Positions 12,544 through 23,100 are shown, numbered from the stretch's first letter. The stretch: DNA of 64,000 nt from Siphonodentalium dalli (GCA_032622095.1 CP136064.1:177274247-177338246); one strand, 5' to 3'. The notes: generated by a model from the letters alone, not told the origin. Program-made: numbers and translations.

Positions 12544-15081
12544 TTATATGTGCTTGTCTGCTTCTGTTTTTAAAGTGTTTACTCTATGCACATGAATTGA
12601 GTATAAGAAATTTCTTGCCAGTTTTTCAATTTGTTCTTTTTCTATATCGGTAAGGTTCCAGGTTTCTAGTTTTGTGCAGTCTAAGGTTAACTGAGTTAAG
12701 AGTTCTGGTTGATCAATAATGTATTTGTCAGTGGTAGTTTTTGAGAGACATAGTTTGAGTTTTTGTATGTAACGATGTCGTTGGTTGCTAGTGTTCGTAC
12801 ATTGTGAAATGAAGTGTATTCTGTCCTCATCAGCTAGTTTGCATAGTGGACATATGGCAGAGGTCAGGTTTTGTCTAAATCTTTTTCTATTTATTTGTAG
12901 TAAATAAGTGTCTGTCATCAACCATGTTTTTATAATAGCCTTTTTTGTGGCAGCGGGCGAGTATTTTGATGAATCCCATACAAGATGACATTTGCTGCTG
13001 GAATTTTCTTGCAGTTTGATCATTGCTAATGTTGTTTTACTGGAGAACTCTTTGTCATTAATATCATGCCAATATTGGTATATAGCTTTTTTACATATTG
13101 TTTTCCATTTGTTGGCATCTTCCTTACTGTGGATGGTGTTTATGATATGCAGTGGGTCAGGAAGGGTATATTTGGAAAGTATGTCTCTGACATGTATAAA
13201 CCAGCTATGGCTGTTATCATTTTTCATGATAAGTTGTCTTATTGCAAGATCTCGCTCTGCAGAGTTGTGTGTTTTGGCTATATTAATATAGAATGTTGTA
13301 ATTTTGAGATCTATAGTGCCTTGGATGGGAATAGCACCAATAAGTGCATTTGTAGCAGCATTTGCTGTGCGTGTTGATAAACTCTGCAATTGTCTCATGG
13401 TATTTCGTTGGAAACGTTCGAGTTCATCTATGTCTTTTTTTTTCATATGTAGGATTTCTATACCATGCAGCATTCTAGGAATGACAAAAGTGTTCCACAT
13501 TTGGTATGCTATTACTGGTGATATACCGTTTGTTCCATGTAGCCCTGTACCCATCAAGGAGTATAGGGTTCGTCTGCCCATTGTTATTCGTTTTGGGATA
13601 TCTGGGGTATTCGTTGGATTACGATCTACACCTAGGTGTTTGGTGGAGCCTACGATATTAACAGGAGTTCCACCTAGGACAGTTTTTATTTCACCATTCA
13701 TTTTTTGTGTAGATGTTTTCATTTGGACAATTTCGCATTTAGTTGCGTTCATTGCGAATCGATCTTTACATGAGTTGTTGTATACAATACTTGTGAGAGT
13801 TTGTAAATCAGATGTTGTTTTTGCTAAGATGGCTACATCATCTGCACAGGTGGGGGCTGTTATATCAATTGTGCCAATTTTAAACCCAGCTGCATTGTTA
13901 CTTAGCTGATTTAGCATGTCGTTGTTAAATCTTTTATAGAGCATTGCTGATAATTTAGCCCCTTGTCTTATTCCTTGGTGAAGTAGTATACCTGAGGAGT
14001 ATGATCCACCCCATTTTACCTTTGTATTCGCCTCATGATGTAATGAATTTACAAGTAGCCATAGGTCGCTGTGGATCCCGTCAAATGCTTTTTCAGCATC
14101 CAGGGTTTCTAATATTAATTTCTCATTTATGTCTTTGCTTTCATTGAATGCTTCAGTTATCATAAGCCCAGCAACTAGGGGTGATGTGCCTTGAGTGAAG
14201 CCACGTTGCATTTTATTTTGCGATGGTAATAGTATGTTGTCTAGTTTGTTTTGCAGGGTTGCTTCTAGGATTTTACATATTATGGAGCTGATAGTTATGC
14301 CCCTGTAATTCCCTGGTTTTGTTGGGTCTTTGTCCTTTTTTGGTACAGGTGTTAATATGCCGATTTTTATTTCTTTTGGCACTTCTCGTTTTTCATATAT
14401 AGTGTTTATGATGTTCATGATTATTGGGGCAGTTTCTTCTATGCTATATTTGAGTAGTTCAGCCGTAATTCCAGCATAGTCAGCTGCTTTATTTAGTTTG
14501 AGCTTATTGACAATTGTTTTAATTTCATGCAGTGTGACTGGTTCTAAAGATGGTGTATTAGCACGACATATTTGTTCAATAGCTTCAATATCAGCCGAGA
14601 CTTGTTTGTGGAATGTATCATCAAATCTATCGGCAGTTTTTGGTTCTGACAGTTTTTTGAAGTGTTTAAACCACCCATCCATCATCTGTTCGGCACCATA
14701 TTGGTGTCCATCTATTTCAATATACTCAGTGACTACACTCTTGGTGAGCCTTTGTTTGTTTATAAGTTTATAGAATAGCACTTGATCATTAGATGCATTG
14801 GCTTGAGAGATTTCATCATATAGCTGGGTTCTCTCTGCAGCTATTTGTTGCCTTTGTGTACATCTTAACTTCTTTTTAGTGGCCATTTTTGCCATTTTAA
14901 ATGGATTATTTGTGTCAACTGGCCTACCTGCCGTTTTCCATTGATAATGGGCCTTTTTACTTTCTTGTATCGCACTGGCTATGCTTGGATTCCATTGTTT
15001 TTGACCATTGGAGCTTTTTTCATGCCTTTTGGCAGGTGTGGCTTTCTCTGCTGCGCTTATTATCATTTGGCCAAACTTCAC
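12544..15081 (-). CDS. Non-LTR retrotransposon reverse transcriptase, copy 2 (845 codons, internal deletion)
   Basis: One long minus-strand frame encoding the reverse transcriptase part of a LINE-type element, which copies element RNA into chromosomal DNA by target-primed reverse transcription. Motifs in order: a basic linker (residues 1-110), NKAADYAGITAE (about 200), GNYRGITISS (about 250), RGFTQGTSP (about 290), LDAEKAFD (327-334), HQGIRQGAKLSAML, the catalytic TCADDVAILA (about 411-420), and a Cys/His motif CPLCKLADED..H..C near 745-765. There is no N-terminal endonuclease domain, so the element is 5'-truncated at the (ATAG)n tract. After the motif A Asp, 14 residues present in copy 1 are missing (42 nt, in frame), which should damage the palm fold. 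Despite its open frame it is therefore probably inactive. Being internal to a truncated element, its first Met is not expected to be a genuine start. Confidence 0.88.
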   Translation of the reverse strand: MKFGQMIISAAEKATPAKRHEKSSNGQKQWNPSIASAIQESKKAHYQWKTAGRPVDTNNPFKMAKMATKKKLRCTQRQQIAAERTQLYDEISQANASNDQVLFYKLINKQRLTKSVVTEYIEIDGHQYGAEQMMDGWFKHFKKLSEPKTADRFDDTFHKQVSADIEAIEQICRANTPSLEPVTLHEIKTIVNKLKLNKAADYAGITAELLKYSIEETAPIIMNIINTIYEKREVPKEIKIGILTPVPKKDKDPTKPGNYRGITISSIICKILEATLQNKLDNILLPSQNKMQRGFTQGTSPLVAGLMITEAFNESKDINEKLILETLDAEKAFDGIHSDLWLLVNSLHHEANTKVKWGGSYSSGILLHQGIRQGAKLSAMLYKRFNNDMLNQLSNNAAGFKIGTIDITAPTCADDVAILAKTTSDLQTLTSIVYNNSCKDRFAMNATKCEIVQMKTSTQKMNGEIKTVLGGTPVNIVGSTKHLGVDRNPTNTPDIPKRITMGRRTLYSLMGTGLHGTNGISPVIAYQMWNTFVIPRMLHGIEILHMKKKDIDELERFQRNTMRQLQSLSTRTANAATNALIGAIPIQGTIDLKITTFYINIAKTHNSAERDLAIRQLIMKNDNSHSWFIHVRDILSKYTLPDPLHIINTIHSKEDANKWKTICKKAIYQYWHDINDKEFSSKTTLAMIKLQENSSSKCHLVWDSSKYSPAATKKAIIKTWLMTDTYLLQINRKRFRQNLTSAICPLCKLADEDRIHFISQCTNTSNQRHRYIQKLKLCLSKTTTDKYIIDQPELLTQLTLDCTKLETWNLTDIEKEQIEKLARNFLYSIHVHRVNTLKTEADKHI

Positions 15082-15105
15082 GTAAACTTGCAGTGTACGG
15101 CGAAT

Positions 15106-15129
15106 ATAGATAGATAGATAGATAGATAG
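15106..15129. repeat. (ATAG)6 microsatellite upstream of RT copy 2
   Basis: Exact counterpart of 8241-8264. The repeat number is the same in both copies, which suggests the duplication (or haplotype split) is recent. Confidence 0.85.
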
Positions 15130-15182
15130 CTTTTATTGAAACCAAATGCATGCACTGTACATACAATGGACCCCGAGAGGTA

Positions 15183-16061
15183 GGGGATACCCGGGCAAAG
15201 CGGATCGCCCGGGCAAAGCCGATCACCTTTATTATTTCAATACTATCAAATTATCCCTTATCTATCTGTATTTTAGAATAAGGTCGTTTCGTGTTGGGTT
15301 AGTTTTTATACATGTCCACAGAGAACAAGGTATACTAAAATTTTGTAGCCCAGTAGAACATTTTCGTCGACATTTTACGATTTTACCAAATTTATAATTA
15401 TTGTGCGTTTGCGCATATCTGTTGCGCAGGTCGATGATCGCATACCCATCTACCCGAATAAATGTTGTCGGTGTCTTAGGCAATACATGTTTGGAATAAG
15501 ACAATATGTCAATTTGCTAAATTCGATATGACACCCGCGTAATGACCCGGACTGTAAAAAGATGTGCTGTGGGCAAAAGCGGATCGGGCAAAGCGGATCA
15601 TTCATAATATGACTAACTTCCGGTACACATGCGTAGATTAAGTGAATTTGGACAATTTGAATAAGATGGGTCGACAAAACTCGTGCCTTGTCGGAGCATG
15701 TCCATAATTGAAATATTTGAACGTTTGAAAAAACGCGATTTTAATTATTTGCAATAAATATGTATATTTGTCATAAATAAAACTGAAAAGTATAGGATTA
15801 GTTTATTAGTATTGCATTTTCAGAAGGATTCGTTTGCTGATCCGCTTTGCCCGATGTGGTGATCCGATTTGCCCGACGGCCGGGCAAAGCGGATCAAAAT
15901 TAAAAATCACCATAGCAACCAAACCAATAGATGCATCTGAATGCATCCTACGCCAAATGTTATACCATCATGATTAGAAACTGACAGTGCTAATATTTAT
16001 GATTGCCGGTTGCATTTTGTACATGAAAACCTTACGTGATTCGCTTTGCCCGGGTCTCCCC
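15183..16061. mobile_element. 879-bp TA-flanked DNA transposon, copy 2 only, with iterated 14-bp motifs
   Basis: Inserted relative to copy 1 and flanked by TA on both sides (15181-15182 and 16062-16063). Terminal inverted repeats read GGGGATACCCGGGCAAAGCG on the left and GGGGAGACCCGGGCAAAGCG on the right (complement). The motif GGGCAAAGCGGATC or a close variant occurs eight times: 15193, 15211, 15571, 15586 and 15882 on the plus strand; 15839, 15861 and 16038 on the minus. Five of the eight lie well inside the element. There is no transposase frame, so it is non-autonomous. TA flanks suggest the Tc1/mariner/pogo group. Confidence 0.88.
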
Positions 16062-17275
16062 TATGACTAGAAAATAAACATTGGTATATTTTACCGAAAC
16101 AAACAAAGCATATTATATTAATCCATGCAGTCAAGTAGTTTCCGGATCCTGATTAGTCAAGATTTGTTAACTGTAAATATCTAACTGTTTGAAATTGAAT
16201 GCTGCACTGCCAAATGTATGGTACGTATCAACTATACTATATAATATATTGTAAGTCTGCAGTCCGATCACTTCTTCCCACAGTGCATGCAACAAGATGG
16301 GAGTTGACAGGTCCCAACTTTTATTGCAAATTAATAATAGAAGTCATTAGGCAGGGTAACTACTTGACATTTGAATATGGATAATATAAAAAGGTTCTTA
16401 TACAAGTATGCACTGTATAATCTGCAAGTATATGTCACTTTGAGAAATATACGCCGTAGACAATAATTGTAACCTGTGGTGGCCCCATGTTTCCGTATAT
16501 TAATTACCGTTATAAATCCCCTCATTTTGTAAAAACATAAACATTGGACTACGGGGGTGGGGGGTAGCCTAGACCACTTTCAACTGTTCACACAAACGCT
16601 CTTTATTAATACCATCAGATAAATGAAAACATAAGCGCCCTTTGTATTGTTGTAACCCACTGCACAAAGTATAAACCGCAATTACTCGACTGGTATTTAC
16701 GGTAAATAATACAACGCGCTCATTGGCTGCACAACTTATTTATTATTCAGTGACCCGAGGTCACGCGTGTGCTCTGTTCTCACTCATGTGAATGACTGAG
16801 TCACCGATACAGGAAGTGAAAATGACAACAAATGGGTGATGGTTTTGAAATGGTTTCCGCATACATTTCCGATTATTGCACAGAAACATTGTTTAAATGA
16901 ACGATAATAGATAATCCAGTAAGCTACCGGTAAGACTTAGTTATGCCATAGATTGAGATTTCTGACATTTAAATAGCAGGTTGGCTTTGAGAACGGAACT
17001 GGTGAGTGATGAGAATTGACAGTTCAGTGGTGTTTTGTGACACTGGACCTGCTATCAGTGCTGAAGATTAGATAACCTGATAAGTGTGCGCCAAAGGCAG
17101 ATTATCATTGTCTATCGATACTGACACATGGGGTGCAGTCGTATTCGAATTATTGTTTTAATCATTCATAAATGGTGGAGATCAAAGACATACAATCAAC
17201 TGATCAAGAACACCCAGATGTCTTCTTCACCAGTGTTCACTGTCATAAATTGCTAATCCTGCATGTGTCACTCAT

Positions 17276-17707
17276 GCTAATGCCGAAGTAATGGGGTCGT
17301 TGTCGTAACTTTTTATACATAAATGCACACCAGTCTCAGTCTGCACGAGATTGAATTGTTACCGTAAATAATTGCCGTCTGCTTCAATTCATAACTATTT
17401 TTCTTCTGAAGTTCTGATAAAGGCAATTCCTTTATCACAATGATGAAACTGCAATAAGTCATAAGATTGCGCATCATCGGTCGCATATTGTCCTTAGTAT
17501 TAAACAGGGACCGAAAGAACTCCATGGTTGTTTGATCGATGAACGGAAGAAAATTAACTTACAAAATGTATCAAAAAATACTACAATGACCACTGTCACG
17601 TGACACTACACGAGACTGGTGTGCCTTTATATATACAGAAATGCACACTGTGTGCATAGATCTATGTATAAAACATTACGACAACGACCCCATTAGCATC
17701 ACTGATT
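17276..17707. repeat. Diverged fold-back element related to the duplicated block
   Basis: Imperfect inverted repeat. The left arm begins near CTAATGCCGAAGTAATGGGG and runs through GGTCGTTGTCGTAA and CACCAGTCTCAG. The right arm ends with ACGACAACGACCCCATTAGC. The left two thirds match 870-1165 inverted and the right part matches 1050-1165 directly. It is an older relative of repeat material in the 8-kb block. Confidence 0.7.
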
Positions 17708-17709
17708 TT

Positions 17710-18020
17710 TTATGCCATGGCCACCAAAGTAGACTTATCGGGAAGAACTTCTTTTATATTTGGACATTTACGACTGTTGTTTCCCTCAAAATTAAGAGGA
17801 TAACTTAAGGGAACTTGTACGATGTACATGTAAATGTCTAAATATATTAAAATATCCCTTATGCGATAAATTTGTAATCTACTTTGGTTAACAACTCATG
17901 ACCATGCAGGCCATTTAGTTTCACTCCTTTGTTTTTATTTTATTTTTTTATTGAAAATTTCAACCTGTGATACACCCCGGCCGTCACTATAAACTCATGG
18001 CCATATTGGATCCACCAGGC
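17710..18020. other. No feature recognised
   Basis: AT-rich sequence between two fold-back elements. No exon-like frame, RNA gene or clear repeat is visible. Confidence 0.4.
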
Positions 18021-18021
18021 C

Positions 18022-18395
18022 TGGTTCCGTGGTTTTAGTCAATTAGTGCTACAGGTCAAAGTTCTGGAGTACAGTAATGCCCTAAATAATCAACTCCTTA
18101 AGTTAACCACAGCAGAATTATGGCTAATTTTTCAGGATTTAGTCAGAAATATGGCTTGTTGCCATTTATCAGAAAGCTCTTACTGAATGGCAACAAGCCA
18201 TATTTCTGACTAAATTCTGAAAAATTAGCCATAATTCTGCTGTGGTTAAGGAGTCGATTATTAGGGCACTACTGTAGCATTTCCAATTCCATATATGGAA
18301 GTCATGAATGTTCAATTTTAAGCTCCATACTAGTATGTGGAAATGCTACTCCAGAACTTACTTTCAACCTGTAGCACTAAAACCATGGAATGGGC
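18022..18395. repeat. Inverted repeat interrupted by a TA-flanked MITE
   Basis: Left arm CCGTGGTTTTAG..GTGCTACAGGT..AGTTCTGGAGTA pairs with right arm TACTCCAGAACTT..ACCTGTAGCACTAAAACCATGG. The left arm is split at TA by the MITE at 18070-18276. The uninterrupted right arm shows the original site, CTGGAGTAGCATTTCC on the complement. Confidence 0.85.
18070..18276. mobile_element. TA-flanked palindromic MITE, copy 1 of family CAGTAATGCCC
   Basis: Nearly the whole element is one inverted repeat: TACAGTAATGCCCTAAATAA.. through ACCACAGCAGAATTATGG, TTTCAGGATTTAGTC and GGCTTGTTGCCATT, then the complement back to ACTGTA. TA flanks match the empty site preserved in the opposite arm of the host palindrome. 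Non-autonomous and probably mobilised by a Tc1/mariner-type transposase. Confidence 0.92.
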
Positions 18396-18944
18396 TGGAT
18401 GAATCTCTGAAACCACGGAATTGAGCTGGATAAATCTGATAGAGCCGCAACTCAGTGATCTCGCTTATTATCATGATCTGTTCTTTGTGTTTGGTCCCTC
18501 TAGTTTCGCAAATGCCCAATTTTTTAAACGTGTAATAGTAATACTAATAGAATATCCCCAGTTCTCAATTGGAGAAAAATTTATAAAAGTTGGAAGAACA
18601 TCCGAATGCCATTTCCTTTTTCGTTTTAGTTCCGTCCACCTGCACTGCACCATTGGTATCGATCTCTTTTCCGGAAGTCTATCTTAATTTGTCACTGTTG
18701 GTTTGCAATGCACACTGTGAATTGTTTTGAGTTCAGTAGGGAGAAGCTTAAAAAATAATTCTCAGAAAAAGTAAATTTTTCGCTGTGGAGTATTCGCACC
18801 AGAATATATGATGAAATCATGGGATTATTAGACTGCATATATCTGTTTTCAGTAAAACTGAAGTTTGATAAATTCTGAAATATTGACATTATTATAATAC
18901 ACTTAAACACAGTCATTGGAATCACTGACAATATAAATATTAAA

Positions 18945-19065
18945 ACTTTACAATAAATATTGAATTTCTAATATATATCACCCTTTATTTATAGCAATGG
19001 TACAAAACCTTTAAAATAAATATTGAATTTCTCTAATATATATTACCCTTTATATATAGAAACTA
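18945..19065 (+). repeat. Short AT-rich tandem duplication
   Basis: AATAAATATTGAATTTCT..AATATATAT..ACCCTTTATATATAG occurs twice in a row about 65 bp apart, with small differences. Confidence 0.75.
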
Positions 19066-19139
19066 GTGGCCGGCATTGCACAGGCATGTTAAAGAGCGTT
19101 TAATGTTAGATAAGGTAGAAAATAAAGGTTATGTCGGCA

Positions 19140-19395
19140 GAGTCGAGACCCAGCCCATGTTATCTAGAGGGCCGAATACATGACCACACAAAATTTCACT
19201 GCGATCTGCCAAGTAGTTCCCCAAAACCAATTTGCACATTGGGATATGCCTTCAAAACGTGAGGTTGGGTGAGCCCAGAGACTCCAGACTAAGCTCATGT
19301 TACCCGGAGAGCCAAAATACTCACCCATACCAAATTTCAGTGCGATCTGACCAGTAGTTCAAAAGAAACAGTTTTGCCTGTGCGGATATAACGTC
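19140..19395 (+). repeat. Degenerate ~130-bp direct repeat, two units
   Basis: GAGACCCAGCCCATGTTATC..AAATTTCACTGCGATCTG..CAGTAGTTC-like sequence appears at about 19143 and again at about 19272. A weaker trace follows near 19450. I see no open frame. Confidence 0.6.
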
Positions 19396-19559
19396 AATAC
19401 GAGACGTCGACCAGAATCCAAAATTGACTATACATTGAATATTTTCGACTAAGACAGACCCAGACCAAGTTACGGCTATAAGGAACATACAGAACTGTTC
19501 CATGACTGATTGATAATAGCCTTTCAACTGAGTCAGTGTTATAGTTTTTGTGATATTAT

Positions 19560-20195
19560 ATTATATTTTTCCACTGAAAAATGGCAATAACATGAAAAGC
19601 TCAGCACACGACATCATAACGTCATTTAGCAGCGAAGAGGTTAATGGCTGCCCACCTGCGCCCACCAGCTTATAATTTTCATGCCTGATAGGGATAGCAA
19701 CTTTCTCATCTCCCCAAGTGACGGCACACACGATCACGATTGTCCCCGATTAATCCGGCTGCAGGATAAATCGAGGACAATCGGGAATGTGTGTGCCTAA
19801 CTTTGGAGTGGTTTTTGTCGGATCCGATTTAATCGGACGGATCAAACTGAGTTTGATTTCATCAGGAGAATCCGGCGCTCGTGATGATGGCAACGCGCGT
19901 GTTTTGCTTGTCACATGACCCATCGTCACATGACCAAAACCTCAGTCAAAATGTCGGAATAGTTAGCGGCGACCGCTATTCGAAATTAAATCATGAATTC
20001 TGATCGATCGACAAGGTACAACAGCTGGTACACCTGTGGGCAGAAAATGAGTGCCATGTAGATTTCACTCAAACATATTAAAACTGCTCGCACATGTAAC
20101 ATGCTTTGGAATTTCAGTATACCGGTATTCATTTGGTATATATACCAAAATCATCCACGATAATCCCGAATCAGATTTTGCCCGAGATTTTCAAA
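19560..20195. other. No gene recognised; somewhat G+C-richer stretch near 19.7-20.0 kb
   Basis: Contains GATTAATCCGGCTGCAGG, GGATCCGATTTAATCGG and a CpG-containing stretch to about 20000. I cannot support a promoter or exon here. Confidence 0.3.
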
Positions 20196-20197
20196 TT

Positions 20198-20626
20198 AAG
20201 AACAAGTCTGAAATTAGTTTGTATGACATTTGCAGAATGAGGTCCCCAGAGAGTGAATTTAGCATGACCAAATTCGCCATCTGGGAAACTCATTCTGCTT
20301 AGGCCTCAACTACTATGGAATATCTACTTATCAGATTGAATTCCCGAGTTGCAGTTGGTGATGTTCACCCATTAATCACCTCGATTATTCAATTTTATCT
20401 TCTGCAAATTATGGGATATAGAAACTTCACAGAAGGGAAAAAGTAACTAAAATCAATGTTAATTTGAGACTTTAGATTCTTCCAAGAAGATGAGACCTTA
20501 GCAGAATGAGGTCCCCAGAGGGTTAATTTGGTGATGCTAGCTAGCTATGTGGGGTAGCTTCACTAAATTCACCCTCTGGAGACCTCATTCTGCAAATGTC
20601 AGACACATTAAATTCAGGCTTGATTA
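20198..20626. mobile_element. Double-hairpin fold-back element, copy 1
   Basis: The outer inverted repeats are AACAAGTCTGAAATTAG..GACATTTGCAGAATGAGGTC on the left and the complementary GACCTCATTCTGCAAATGTC..TTCAGGCTTG on the right. Each end is also a hairpin: GCAGAATGAGGTCCCCAGAG..GAATTTA pairs with TAAATTC..CTCTGG..CTCATTCTGC about 50 bp further in. An element ~430 bp long thus ends in two hairpins that are inverted copies of each other. Confidence 0.82.
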
Positions 20627-21034
20627 AGAGGCTACTGAAATGTGCTCCAGACTGGTAGAAAACAATCCGAATGAGGCTCTTGGGTTGGGAGAAAAATTAT
20701 CAAGTCATGACCTGGGATGTGGGGAAGAAAAAATCTGAGATATTTCCATGCCCACATCCTACATGTTGTTAATGATGGATAATATTATTCTCATGTACAT
20801 TTGTATATGAACATACACTCAATAGTCATACACAAACAATCTATTGTATTCTCGTCGAAATGTCATTTCCTTGAAGCATGCAGGCTTCCCCCAGATTAAG
20901 TCACACTGCATTACGTTAATCGCTTTGATTCAATGCTTTTATCTTCCGGCTACTAATAGTGAGTTCTGATTGGTGGTCCTGATGTGGAATCCAATGCATG
21001 GTTCGGGAAATAGATAGCCTATGATAAGTAATCA

Positions 21035-21070
21035 GACCCATGTGGGTCTGTAGACCCATGTGGGTCTGTA
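21035..21070. repeat. Two tandem copies of an 18-bp palindromic word
   Basis: GACCCATGTGGGTCTGTA occurs twice in direct succession. The core GACCCATGTGGGTC is nearly self-complementary. Confidence 0.9.
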
Positions 21071-21189
21071 GCTAACTCAAGACTGATGATCATGATACAT
21101 GTATCAGAACTTGATATTCATATTAATTCCCAGACAGCTTTCAATTAATCCTCTCATATTTGGATAGATACTAGCTGCATGATGGTGAG

Positions 21190-22474
21190 TAGAGATGAGC
21201 GAAATACCAAAACAGTATCGATATCAACACGATACCAAAATACCGAGCTGATTCAGCATGACAATACCGAGGTGTTCGGTATCTCAAATATCCTGATGTC
21301 CGCTATTTATGCAGCACTATAATGGTCCCAGTATACTTCCATAATTAACCCTTCCATGACTGGAGCTTCTTGAAATTTTGCAAAAACACTGCACTCCATG
21401 CAATGACTTCTCTTAGATATATGCAAGTCTCCCTCGCATATATAAGAGAATACATTGGCCTGACCTGACCTTTCAATTTTAGCCAGTGCATTATCTTATA
21501 TATGCGAGGCTCTCTATGGGAGACTCACATATATACGGTACCGTAAGAGAATGTGCTGGTACAAGATTATGAATGCTGCACCAGCGCAGCTCCCATCATG
21601 AAAGGGCTAAGTTTTAATTAAATAATAGTTGCAGTCTTTGCAAAGTACTAGTATAAATGTAAGAACACATACGCAACAATGTGAACACCACTTATAGTAG
21701 CCCACAAGTTGGCCACAATCTATGCGGCAACTGAGCTCAAAAGAATTGGTCCGAGATGTGACAAAAAACTTGCACAAATGAAAATTAGGCCTAGGTTCAT
21801 TCATCTTTAATCTCTCCCCAATGGTGCCCTGTTTCAGTTGCTTTGCAGTCTGTATACTCGGATGCACTTGTATAAGTGCACTTTTCAAAGACTTATTGAC
21901 AGAGAGTGCTAACCCTGATGGCATCAAACACCACACATGTACAAAGGCCTTGGATGCTGACAACATGTTCTCATTATTAACATCCGTGTACTGTGACTGC
22001 TCTACTTTTTCCATGAATTTAGCTATTTAGAGATTGACATTTATCCTTAGTGACCTGACCTACCTACCTAAAAAGTTGAAGCTATCAATTCCGAGAAGCA
22101 GGTTTCTGGAACAAACATTAGTTTGATAAGTTTATATTTTATGGAATAAATGAATGCTGCATTAATTGATATTAATTTATAGTGTCAATATGCTCTATTA
22201 GGAAAAACAAAATTGAGAAATAGGGATTATTTAGAACACTAGCAATCATTTGTATTGCAATTCTAAGGGGCTCAAATACATGTATATACAATCTGACTAT
22301 CGTTGATCAAATCCCAGTGCCTGAAACGGCTGACAAAGAAACCAGTTCGTATTACCATGTTAACTCCAGTGTTATAATCCCATCTTGTGCTATGAATACC
22401 CGATATCATTACCGAGGTATGGGCCTCATAAAATACTGATACCAAATCATAAATTTCAATACCGTCCATTTCTA
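21190..22474. mobile_element. hAT-superfamily element, 1285 bp, TSD ATGGTGAG
   Basis: A perfect 8-bp target duplication ATGGTGAG lies at 21182-21189 and 22475-22482. Terminal inverted repeats start TAGAGATGAGCGAAATACC on the left and TAGAAATGGACGGTATTG on the right (complement), matching the TAGNGATG ends common in hAT elements. Sub-terminal AT-rich motifs (GATACCAAAATACCG, GATATCATTACCGAGG) recur in both orientations. No recognisable transposase remains. A 135-codon minus-strand frame (21607-22014) has no motif I know. A TTAA MITE (21345-21610) is nested inside, so it is younger. Confidence 0.88.
21345..21610. mobile_element. TTAA MITE, copy 1 (family TTAACCCTTTCATGATGGGA), nested in hAT
   Basis: Starts TTAACCCTTCCATGACTGGA and ends GCAGCTCCCATCATGAAAGGGCTAA. 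It has internal inverted pairs of the word TCTTATATATGCGAG. The TTAA flank (right copy mutated to CTAA) and the CCCTT end resemble piggyBac-type or Kolobok-type elements. It lies inside the hAT element at 21190-22474. Confidence 0.85.
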
Positions 22475-22489
22475 ATGGTGAGTTCCCAT

Positions 22490-23100
22490 GCATTAGTCTG
22501 TAGGGTCTTATTTTAATTAAATGTCAAGTCGTCAACTTCATCATAGTCACTATCTTTTTGAACTGGCCCTTTCTTAAATTTTTTACAATTAGCATATACC
22601 AGCTGAAACAGGGGAGCCTTTAGTTTATTCATCTGTGTTGGGGTTGATCTTTTAAATATTTTGATTTAAAAAATAAAAAAAACAATAATTTTATTTTGAT
22701 GCTATTTTGAACTTCTCGCTCAAATTAACAAATGTAATAAAAATATAAAAAGTTAGAAAAACTAACATCGTTATTAACATCCGCCAGGGTCCCGAGTCAC
22801 CACAATAAATTTGGTTGAAATTGGTCGAGCGATGGGGAAAATATAACTATTATTTATAATATCTTCTAGATCAGTATCTGCTGGTTGAGAATTATGACTT
22901 TCTTGTGTGTTTTTCATATTAACAGGAAATGTGCCATTCATTGGGTCCCAGCACCTTTCGATCCCTTACATAATTTTTACAGAACGTGGTATGAAATTTC
23001 ACCTAAAATCACTAAAGGGATTTTAGTCATACTTCAATAAGAAAGGAGCAGAACTTTGCAATGTAAGTGAAGGATAACCATTACTTATAAATATTCCAAC
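22490..23100. other. No feature recognised
   Basis: AT-rich sequence with A-runs. No exon, RNA gene or repeat structure that I can support. Confidence 0.4.

Larger units (their letters stand above)
9103..16841. repeat. Tandem duplication, copy 2 (7.74 kb)
   Basis: Second head-to-tail copy of the block at 244-9102. It keeps the empty site of the copy-1 insertion (around 10731-10740) and a single copy of the 365-bp segment (from about 11236). It contains an 879-bp TA-flanked transposon at 15183-16061. Its retrotransposon reading frame is long and open, unlike that of copy 1. After GGGTGATG at 16841 the sequence becomes unrelated to the start of the block. Confidence 0.9.

Noticed and set aside
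15106-15129. ATAG tract as a CRISPR-like or functional array
   Set aside because: It is a simple tetranucleotide microsatellite without spacers, located at a retroelement junction.
18421-18687. 88-codon plus-strand frame
   Set aside because: No ATG context, domain or splice evidence, and an overlapping antisense frame of similar length exists.
19700-20010. CpG-containing stretch as a promoter of the adaptor-like gene
   Set aside because: It is 16 kb upstream of the first coding exon, and I see no core promoter element or donor site that links the two.
21607-22014. 135-codon minus-strand frame inside the hAT element as a transposase remnant
   Set aside because: It starts with a good ATG but shows no BED finger, no hAT catalytic motif or dimerisation motif, and its 3' end runs into the nested MITE. 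It could be a decayed remnant; I cannot support it.
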